DNA of 64,000 nucleotides from Paracidovorax avenae (GTDB taxonomy: Bacteria; Pseudomonadota; Gammaproteobacteria; Burkholderiales; Burkholderiaceae_C), in NCBI RefSeq assembly GCF_040892545.1, contig NZ_CP156079.1, forward strand, positions 1,302,001-1,366,000, read 5' to 3'. The stretch's first letter is position 1, and each line of letters begins with the position of its first letter. The notes below the pieces were generated by a model. The model did no database searches. It saw nothing but the letters and a program-made list of their open reading frames with translations, and was not told the origin of the DNA. The position numbers and the translations under genes are program-made. Below, one piece after another: positions 57,700 to 64,000 of the stretch.

Positions 57700-58746
57700 T
57701 CAGCCGCGCAATTGCTCGATGGTATCCATCTGCATTTCGAAGCTGAAGAAGCGCGCGCGGCCCTGGGCCTTGGCGGCGTAGAGCGCTTCGTCCGCCCGCA
57801 TCAGCATGGCTTCGGCGCTGGTGCTGTCGTCCGGCACACAGGTGGTGATGCCGCCCGAGACCGTCAGGCTCGCACCCAGCGGCGAGTCGGGATGCGCGAT
57901 GGCACGCTGGCTCACGAGCTTGCCGAGCGCGCGCGCGAAGGTCATCGCTCCGGAGCGCGGCGTGTTGGGCAGGATGAGGGCGAACTCCTCGCCGCCGTAC
58001 CGTGCCGCCACGTCCCGCGGACGCACGCATACCTCCTTCAGCAGCCGGCCCACTTCGCGCAGGCAGGCGTCGCCCTGGACATGCCCCACGGCGTCGTTGA
58101 AGCGCTTGAAGTGGTCGAGGTCGCACAGCATCAGCGTGAGCGGCATGCCGTCGCGGCGCGCAGCGAGGATCTCGCTGTGCAGGATGCGGTCGAAGCCGCG
58201 CCGGTTGACGAGGCCGGTGAGGGTGTCCACCTCCACCATCTCGTTGAGGCGCTGGTTGGCCAGGTGCAGTTCCTCGGACATGGACACGAGCCTGCGGCGC
58301 ATGTCCAGCAGGCGCCGCATGGCACGCAGCTTGGCCACCAGCACGATGGGCTTCACGGGCTTGACGAGGTAGTCGTCCCCGCCGGCCTCGATGCCGCGCC
58401 AGACATCCAGGTCGCTGTCCAGGCCAGACAGGAAGATGATCGGCGTCCATCCGCCGGCCTCGGCCTCGCGCATCTGCTGGGCGACCCAGTAGCCGTCCTT
58501 TTCGTCCGAGAGCCGGATGTCCAGCAGCACCAGGTCGGGGCGCCGCAGCTTGAAGAGCTGCAGTGCCACATCGCTGGAGGCCGCTTCCATCACGTCGGCC
58601 ACTCCCGCATGCCGGAGTTCGGCCACGAGGGCGGCCCGCACGGAGGCCTGGTCTTCGACGACCATGACGGAGAAGGGCCCTGCCGAAGGGAGGGGATCGC
58701 CATGCCGGCCTGGGGCGGCGGGAGAAGTGGGGGGCATGGCGGTCAT
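57700..58746 (-). CDS. Response regulator with GGDEF output (diguanylate cyclase)
   Basis: A 348-residue regulator. The receiver domain (about residues 25-145) has acidic residues VVEDQ, the phospho-accepting Asp76 in LVLLDIRLS, and the Lys of VKPVKPIV. A coiled-coil linker leads to a GGDEF domain with RYGGEEF and an inhibitory RxxD (RPRD) five residues before it. It is expected to make cyclic-di-GMP on phosphorylation, as WspR-type regulators do. No histidine kinase is encoded nearby. ATG 58746 or 58737 could be the start. Confidence 0.92.
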   Translation of the reverse strand: MTAMPPTSPAAPGRHGDPLPSAGPFSVMVVEDQASVRAALVAELRHAGVADVMEAASSDVALQLFKLRRPDLVLLDIRLSDEKDGYWVAQQMREAEAGGWTPIIFLSGLDSDLDVWRGIEAGGDDYLVKPVKPIVLVAKLRAMRRLLDMRRRLVSMSEELHLANQRLNEMVEVDTLTGLVNRRGFDRILHSEILAARRDGMPLTLMLCDLDHFKRFNDAVGHVQGDACLREVGRLLKEVCVRPRDVAARYGGEEFALILPNTPRSGAMTFARALGKLVSQRAIAHPDSPLGASLTVSGGITTCVPDDSTSAEAMLMRADEALYAAKAQGRARFFSFEMQMDTIEQLRG

Positions 58747-58795
58747 CGGCCTTCCTCTCTACGGACCGGGCGGTGGGTGCATGGCCGCAGCGGCT

Positions 58796-60352
58796 TCAAT
58801 GCTCCCGGCGCAGGGCGGGGAACAGGATCACGTCGCGGATGCTGGGGCTGTCGGTCAGCAGCATCATAAGCCGGTCGATACCGATACCGCAGCCACCGGT
58901 GGGAGGCATGCCGTATTCGAGGGCGCGGACGAAATCGTGGTCGAAATACATGGCCTCGTCGTCCCCGCTGTCCTTGGCTTCCACCTGGGACTGGAAGCGG
59001 GCGGCCTGGTCTTCCGCGTCGTTGAGCTCGGAGAAACCATTGCCGAACTCGCGGCCCGTGATGTAGAGCTCGAAGCGCTCCGTCACCTCCGGGCGCGTGT
59101 CGTTGGCGCGCGCCAGCGGGCTGATCTCGGTCGGGTGTTCCATGATGAAGGTGGGCTGCCAGAGCTTGTCTTCCACCGTTTCCTCGAAGTAGAGCACCTG
59201 CAGTCCTGCGAGCGAGCGGGTGGACAGGCGGTCCTTCTCCTCGGAGAGGCCGAGCTTGCGCAGCGCGGCGATCAGCCACGCGGCATCGTCCACGCCGTTG
59301 CCGGCCTCGGTGTGGCGCAGGATGGCCTCGCGGATGGTCAGGCGCTCGAAGGGTTGCGACAGGTCCACCGCGCGGCCCTGGTAGGTGAGCTGCAGGCTGC
59401 CCGCCGCCTTCGTGGCCGCGTCGCGCACCAGCTGTTCGGTGAAGTCCATCAGGTCGCGGTAGTTCCAGTAGGCCGCGTAGAACTCCATCATCGTGAACTC
59501 GGGGTTGTGGCGCACCGAGATGCCTTCGTTGCGGAAGTTGCGGTTGATCTCGAACACGCGCTCGAAGCCGCCGACCACCAGGCGCTTGAGGTAGAGCTCG
59601 GGCGCGATGCGCAGGTACATCTCCTGCTCCAGCGCGTTGTGGTGCGTCACGAACGGCTTGGCATTGGCGCCGCCGGGAATGGGGTGGAGCATGGGTGTCT
59701 CCACCTCCAGGAAGCCGTGCTGCACCATGAACTCACGGATGCCGCTCACGGCCTTGCTGCGCGCGATGAAGCGCCTGCGGGCCGCCTCGTCGGTCATCAG
59801 GTCCACGTAGCGCTGGCGGTACTTCACTTCCTGGTCGGCCACCCCGTGGAACTTGTCGGGCATGGGGCGCAGGCTCTTGGTGAGCAGGCGCAGGTTCGTC
59901 ACCTTGACCGAGAGCTCGCCGGTCTTGGTCTTCATGAGGGTGCCCTCGGCACCGACGATGTCGCCCAGGTCCCAGTGCTTGAACGCGGCATAGGCTTCTT
60001 CGCCGATCGCGTCGCGCGTCACGTAGAGCTGGATGCGGCCATGGGTCGCGCCGAGCGAGCCGTCCTGCACGGTGGCGAAGCTGGCCTTGCCCATGACGCG
60101 CTTGAGCATCATGCGGCCGGCAACGCTGACCGGCACGGGGTTGGCTTCGAGCGTTTCTGCCTCGGTCTCCGCGTACTGCGCCTGCAGGTCGGCCGCATGG
60201 TGCGCGGGCTTGAAGTCATTGGGGAAGGCCACGCCCTTGCCTTGTGCCTGGGCCTCCCGGAGGGACTTGAGCTTGTCGCGGCGCTCGGCGATGAGCTGGT
60301 TGTCGTCGGAGGGGGCGGCAGTGGGCGCGGAAGGATTCTGGGGGGGGAGCAT
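58796..60352 (-). CDS. lysS: Lysyl-tRNA synthetase, class II
   Basis: A 518-residue class II aminoacyl-tRNA synthetase. An N-terminal OB-fold anticodon-binding domain covers about residues 60-190 ([23 protein letters not shown]). Class II motif 1 is [25 protein letters not shown], motif 2 [26 protein letters not shown] (landmark RNFRNEGIS), and motif 3 [18 protein letters not shown] 60352 is used; the same frame runs on through the flippase gene but is not coding there. Confidence 0.97.
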   Translation of the reverse strand: MLPPQNPSAPTAAPSDDNQLIAERRDKLKSLREAQAQGKGVAFPNDFKPAHHAADLQAQYAETEAETLEANPVPVSVAGRMMLKRVMGKASFATVQDGSLGATHGRIQLYVTRDAIGEEAYAAFKHWDLGDIVGAEGTLMKTKTGELSVKVTNLRLLTKSLRPMPDKFHGVADQEVKYRQRYVDLMTDEAARRRFIARSKAVSGIREFMVQHGFLEVETPMLHPIPGGANAKPFVTHHNALEQEMYLRIAPELYLKRLVVGGFERVFEINRNFRNEGISVRHNPEFTMMEFYAAYWNYRDLMDFTEQLVRDAATKAAGSLQLTYQGRAVDLSQPFERLTIREAILRHTEAGNGVDDAAWLIAALRKLGLSEEKDRLSTRSLAGLQVLYFEETVEDKLWQPTFIMEHPTEISPLARANDTRPEVTERFELYITGREFGNGFSELNDAEDQAARFQSQVEAKDSGDDEAMYFDHDFVRALEYGMPPTGGCGIGIDRLMMLLTDSPSIRDVILFPALRREH

Positions 60353-60402
60353 AGAAACGAGCGTATGCGCCGTGGTAGCGGCTGGTGGACTGGCTGAACC
60401 CG

Positions 60403-61614
60403 CTATTTTAGTTTTTTGCCCGTCATCCAGCGCACCATGGCCAGCAGAACGGCAGCAGATGTTCCTGCCAGGGTCCATATGTGCGCCACCGGATCGATGC
60501 CGGGCCATGCGAGCGGAAGACACAGGACGGCCATTTGCAGCACGTTGAACCCTATGGCGGCCCATGAGAAGGGACGCGCCAGTCCGCGCTGGAACGGCAA
60601 ATGGCCGTACGCAGCGAAAAGGCAGGCGCATCCCTGCCAGATCACCAGCGCCGGCAGATAGCCTTCCAGGCCCTGCCATGCGGATGGAATCCACCGTGCA
60701 TGGAGCGCCCAGGCGGCGGCCAGGCCCGCCAGCATGGTGCAGGCCGCGCCCGACAGCCCGATTCGCAGCGACAGCGTGGCATGCTCGCGCCCCTGTGAAA
60801 GCAGCACCTGGGGCCACGCGGCGTACACCACGGCAGGCAGCAGTCCCAGCAGCCGCAGCAGAACGGCCAGGTAGCTTGCCTCCGTGGCCCCATGGAAGCG
60901 CTGCCACATGACGAGAACCGCCATGCCCGCCGCGGCATCGGCAGCGGTGTGCGCGATGCGCAGGATCGGGCCCCGGTCGTCCTGCTGGGACGGGCGCGTT
61001 TCTCCTGGCATGCGACGGGCGCCCTCCGGCGGGGCCGGCAGGGTGCGTGCATCGCGCGCGGGACGCAACAGCCAGAGCGCGCCGATCGCGTAACTGCCAG
61101 CCGCCGCCGCGAAGAGCGCCGTGGCACCGGCGCCAGGCAGGAGCAGTCCTGCACTGCCGGCCGCCGCGAGCGCGGCGAGCGGAGGGACCGACCGGGCCAG
61201 CGCGGCCGACTGCGCGGACGCCGTGCGCAGGGCCCACGGCTGTGCCATGTACCAGCCCAGCTGCAGCAGTGCCAGGAGGGCCGCCCAGGCCAGGCATGCG
61301 CCGGGGCGTCCCAGGTCCGCCAGCCAGACGGCCGCCGCCGCGATCGGAAGCAGGAGGGTCCAGCGCCACAGGCTGGCGCGCATGGCTTCCCGGAGGGCCA
61401 GGCCCGGAGGGTGGTGGATGTTGGCGAGGAACCGCAGCTGGCTCTGGGCAAGTGCGAGCGTCATCCAGAAGAAGCCGATCTGGCTCACCACCGTGAAAAG
61501 TCCCACCTCCCGGGGCTGGAAAAGCCGCAGCATGAGCAGGCCGAAGAGCCCCTGGGCTGCGAGCGAGACGGCGCTCGCGGCTGCGATATGCGTCGTGGTG
61601 CCGAGCAGTTTCAT
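60403..61614 (-). CDS. Wzx-like polysaccharide flippase
   Basis: A 403-residue polytopic membrane protein with about 10-12 hydrophobic helices, starting [40 protein letters not shown], landmark [10 protein letters not shown], as in O-antigen/exopolysaccharide flippases of the MATE-like MOP superfamily. It is somewhat short for Wzx. The start ATG 61614 overlaps the upstream glycosyltransferase stop by four bases, so the two are translationally coupled. It is likely to move lipid-linked sugar units across the inner membrane. Confidence 0.8.
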   Translation of the reverse strand: MKLLGTTTHIAAASAVSLAAQGLFGLLMLRLFQPREVGLFTVVSQIGFFWMTLALAQSQLRFLANIHHPPGLALREAMRASLWRWTLLLPIAAAAVWLADLGRPGACLAWAALLALLQLGWYMAQPWALRTASAQSAALARSVPPLAALAAAGSAGLLLPGAGATALFAAAAGSYAIGALWLLRPARDARTLPAPPEGARRMPGETRPSQQDDRGPILRIAHTAADAAAGMAVLVMWQRFHGATEASYLAVLLRLLGLLPAVVYAAWPQVLLSQGREHATLSLRIGLSGAACTMLAGLAAAWALHARWIPSAWQGLEGYLPALVIWQGCACLFAAYGHLPFQRGLARPFSWAAIGFNVLQMAVLCLPLAWPGIDPVAHIWTLAGTSAAVLLAMVRWMTGKKLK

Positions 61615-62531
61615 GCGCGCTCCTGCCACCGGCGCCATATGTGCATGCGGGCCAGCAGTGCATTCCAGGCATGCGCCTCCATCGGTGGGACGGTGCGGGG
61701 CCGCTGGTCCAGGCCGGGTCCCAGCAGATCCGCATAACGCGCCACCGTCGCTTTTGCGGGAAGGTAGATGAACCGCGCGCCCGACCTGCGCTCGAATTCC
61801 CGCACCCACGGGTAGTCGGTGGAGACGGTGGGCAGTCCGACTGCGCAGTATTCGAGCAGCTTGGTGGAGGTCTGCCGGTCGTAGGGTGGGCATGCCGGCA
61901 CCAGGTTCAGGCCGTAGCGCGCCTGCGCGAGCAGGGCCGGGACATCGCCCTGCGGCACGCGTCCCACCATCGTCACGTTGGGCAGACGGCCCATTGCGGC
62001 CCGCAGATCAGAGGGCGGCTCCCCTATGAGCAGCAGCGTGCGTCCGGCCGGTGCCAGGGCTTGCAGCAGCGGCGCGAAGCCGCGCAGCCGGTGCATGTCT
62101 CCGAGGTAGGCAAAATCGAAATTCGTGCCGGGCGGCGTGCCGGAGTGCGACAGGAAGGCCGCCGGTACGCCCATGTCGCGGTATTCGAACGGAATCCCGT
62201 CGCTGAACCCGAGCCGTTGGCGCACCCAGGCGTTCTGGAAGATCCGGTAATCCGGGGTGGGCTGGCGCCATGACTTGATCCTGTCCTTGAGCCAGGCGCA
62301 GGGCGGCACCGATGCCGACGCGTATTCATGCACGTGGAATGCCCCGGAATGGCGCCGGGCGTCGGCCGGGGGCACGAGTCCGCAGATCCACCACAGTACC
62401 TCGGCATCGCCGGGTACCGTGTCGGGATGGCTGTGCAGCACGGCCTGGTGTCCGGATTGCTGCAGGAATGCGGAGTACGCCCCCAGTTCCGGCAGGTAGG
62501 CTTGCCCGGAATGGATGAAATGGATCAGCAT
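61611..62531 (-). CDS. Glycosyltransferase (GT-B fold)
   Basis: A 306-residue protein with a GT-B-like C-terminal half: [69 protein letters not shown] (landmark [12 protein letters not shown]) and [19 protein letters not shown], as in glycosyltransferase group 1. The N-terminal half is short. Donor and acceptor cannot be predicted. It lies between a second glycosyltransferase and the flippase, overlapping both. Confidence 0.82.
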   Translation of the reverse strand: MLIHFIHSGQAYLPELGAYSAFLQQSGHQAVLHSHPDTVPGDAEVLWWICGLVPPADARRHSGAFHVHEYASASVPPCAWLKDRIKSWRQPTPDYRIFQNAWVRQRLGFSDGIPFEYRDMGVPAAFLSHSGTPPGTNFDFAYLGDMHRLRGFAPLLQALAPAGRTLLLIGEPPSDLRAAMGRLPNVTMVGRVPQGDVPALLAQARYGLNLVPACPPYDRQTSTKLLEYCAVGLPTVSTDYPWVREFERRSGARFIYLPAKATVARYADLLGPGLDQRPRTVPPMEAHAWNALLARMHIWRRWQERA

Positions 62532-63571
62532 CGTCCGGATGCCTCCCGCAGCACCGACTGCCACCCCGCCAGGAAGTCCGCATGCCGGTACTGCTCCAGA
62601 ATGCGCTGCAGATCCGCCTGCACGGTCGCGGCGGGCACTCGCAGCGTGGCGAGCACGGCATCGGCCAGGGCCTGCGCCGAGCTCTCGCGCGCGAGCAGGT
62701 AAGGTGCGTGGTCCTGCAGCATTTCCTGCAGGGCCGGTATGGGTACGCCGACGCAGGGCACCCCCATCGACAGCGATTCCAGCGCGGCCATGGGGCAGCC
62801 TTCATAGCGCGAAGCGAGCAGGGTCAGATCCTGTTCGCGGCAAAATCCGGCACTGTCGTCCACATGTCCCAGCCATCGAAGCCGTCCCGCCTGCTGCAGG
62901 TCCTTCGAGGCGGTTTCCAGGGCGCCGCGCAAAGGCCCGTCGCCTGCCAACGACAGGTGGAATTCGGGAGGCAGCCTGCGCAGGGTCTCCAGGAGCAACT
63001 GCGGGTTTTTTTCGACGGACAGGCGCCCCATGTAGCCCATGCGTACGGGGCCGTGTCTTCCCATGGCCAGTGCCGACTGCGCAGGGGCGGAGGACGGCGG
63101 GGCCGGGTTGTGCACGACGCGCAGCACGGGAGATCTCCGGCTGCCACCCCCCATGAACCGCTGGAACGCCGCTTGCGATGCTCCGGAGACGAACACGCAA
63201 TGCGAGACACGCCCGTAGAGCCAGCGCAGCCACGCCTGCTTTCCGGCTCCGGCGCGGGCCTGCGCCAGCACCGTATCCACCGGCCCGTGCACCCACACCA
63301 CGGAGCGCCTGCGCGTCGCGAGGCCCAGGGCCCAGGCCACGTAGGCCGGGCGGAAATTGTGCGCGGCGAGCAGCACATCGCTGCGCCGGGCTGCCGCGAG
63401 CAGGGCCGCCCCCCTCTGCGGCGCGGCATGCTGGATGTCCACCGGCCAGCCCGCAGCGCGCAACCCTTCGACCAGCGTCCGGGTGACCGTCGCGACACCT
63501 CCTGCCTCCGGTGCGTCGTGCAGCAGGCAGATGCGCGGGGGTGTGCGAGTGCCTGGGGATAATCGGGACAT
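62525..63571 (-). CDS. Glycosyltransferase family 4 protein
   Basis: A 348-residue GT4-type enzyme. The N-terminal GT-B half has CLLHDAPEAGGVATVTRTLVEGLRAAGW, and the C-terminal half has GYMGRLSVEKNPQLLLETLRRLP, LAGDGPLRGALE and the nucleotide-sugar motif LLASRYEGCPMAALESLSMGVPCVGV (landmark EGCPMAALES). It begins the three-gene minus-strand group and its start codon overlaps that of the divergent methyltransferase. The substrate is unknown. Confidence 0.87.
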   Translation of the reverse strand: MSRLSPGTRTPPRICLLHDAPEAGGVATVTRTLVEGLRAAGWPVDIQHAAPQRGAALLAAARRSDVLLAAHNFRPAYVAWALGLATRRRSVVWVHGPVDTVLAQARAGAGKQAWLRWLYGRVSHCVFVSGASQAAFQRFMGGGSRRSPVLRVVHNPAPPSSAPAQSALAMGRHGPVRMGYMGRLSVEKNPQLLLETLRRLPPEFHLSLAGDGPLRGALETASKDLQQAGRLRWLGHVDDSAGFCREQDLTLLASRYEGCPMAALESLSMGVPCVGVPIPALQEMLQDHAPYLLARESSAQALADAVLATLRVPAATVQADLQRILEQYRHADFLAGWQSVLREASGRC

Positions 63572-64000
63572 GGATGCAATCTCCGGATACTTATCGGGCG
63601 AAGACTTCGATGACGACTATCGCTATCGGCCCCGGATGGCCTTCGCTTCGCTGGCGCGCGGCGACCTGCTCGAACAATGGTGTGCCGGGCGATCGGTTCT
63701 GCATGTGGGGTTTGCCGATCACCAGCCGCTGATCGCCGCGCGGGTGGCCGATGGCGGCTGGCTGCATGCGCGCCTGAGCCGCAGCGCGCGCCAGTGCCAT
63801 GGCATCGATATCAACCGGCAGGCGGTGGAGGCGGCCCGGCTCCTCGGATTCCAGCATGTGCACGCGCTGGACATCCACGCCGCGGATTCCGAAGGCTTCC
63901 TGCGGGGACTCGGTGTGGATCTCGTCATGGTTCCCGATGTGCTCGAGCATCTGGGCGATCCCGCGGCGTTCATGGCGCGGCTCGCGCAGATTTTTCCCGC
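63570..64000 (+). CDS. SAM-dependent methyltransferase, 3' end outside window
   Basis: The frame is open from ATG 63570 to the window end, giving 143 residues. SAM motif I appears as VLHVGFADHQ, followed by GIDINRQAVEAARLLGF, and motif II lies in DLVMVPDVLEHLGDPAAF. These are class I methyltransferase features, close to proteins annotated as MetW-like or glycan-locus methyltransferases. A later ATG at 63636 is the alternative start. The start codon shares two bases with that of the divergent glycosyltransferase. Confidence 0.78.
   Translation, partial: MDAISGYLSGEDFDDDYRYRPRMAFASLARGDLLEQWCAGRSVLHVGFADHQPLIAARVADGGWLHARLSRSARQCHGIDINRQAVEAARLLGFQHVHALDIHAADSEGFLRGLGVDLVMVPDVLEHLGDPAAFMARLAQIFP

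Noticed and set aside
60353..61735. Extension of the lysS frame through the flippase gene
   Set aside because: Class II LysRS starts at 60352; upstream translation is Pro/Arg-rich and overlaps a better-supported gene.

Overview
The window is GC-rich chromosomal DNA, almost gap-free, with no insertion sequence, prophage, integrase, CRISPR array, tRNA or rRNA that I could find. Gene content and order fit a beta-proteobacterium of the Comamonadaceae, most like Acidovorax/Paracidovorax. This rests on the orders maf-yceD-rpmF-plsX-fabHDG-acpP-fabF-rpoE and mucD-lepA-lepB-rnc-era-recO-pdxJ-acpS-nagZ, on an intergenic element of the type common in that family, and on the protein sequences. The species assignment is inference.

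Layout. 1-6.5 kb: the 3' end of an aconitase gene, then two adjacent PAS-GGDEF-EAL cyclic-di-GMP proteins. 6.5-11.4 kb: a flavin monooxygenase and, on the other strand, the kynurenine route of tryptophan breakdown (kynB-kynU-TDO) with a divergent Lrp/AsnC regulator. 11.4-14.4 kb: a Fe-S/zinc-cluster type YkgJ protein and a Fur-box-controlled ferrous iron transport operon (feoA, feoB, Cys-rich membrane protein). 14.4-18.4 kb: a secreted unknown, an HD hydrolase, argF-argD and a DUF3579 protein behind a 14-bp palindrome. 18.5-26.1 kb: membrane-anchored mqo, rpsT, murJ, a SirB1-type protein, queF, a prolyl-4-hydroxylase-like enzyme and yaaA. 26.2-31.7 kb: rne, divergent from rluC and a HAD phosphatase. 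31.7-34.6 kb: a Rieske protein, an S49 peptidase, an RsmI-family methylase and maf.

34.6-54.6 kb is a nearly unbroken plus-strand series that couples ribosomal protein L32, fatty-acid synthesis (plsX, fabH, fabD, fabG, acpP, fabF), envelope stress control (rpoE, rseA, rseB, mucD), protein export (lepB), translation (lepA, era), RNA processing (rnc), recombination (recO), cofactors (pdxJ, acpS) and peptidoglycan recycling (nagZ). 54.8-60.4 kb: a DUF3300 lipoprotein, a small MscS channel, a response regulator-GGDEF protein and lysS. 60.4-64 kb: a Wzx-like flippase, two glycosyltransferases and a divergent methyltransferase cut by the window end, which look like part of a surface-polysaccharide locus and are the most accessory-looking part.

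The least expected structure is non-coding. The 476-base gap between mucD and lepA holds two terminators, a tandem pair of DnaA-box matches and a candidate small RNA or attenuator. Other signals are palindromes in front of the first GGDEF-EAL gene and the DUF3579 gene, an inverted repeat joining the maf and yceD start codons, and an 11-base promoter motif shared by rpsT and rpmF. I found no clear novel multi-gene system; the listed findings are mostly regulatory candidates.
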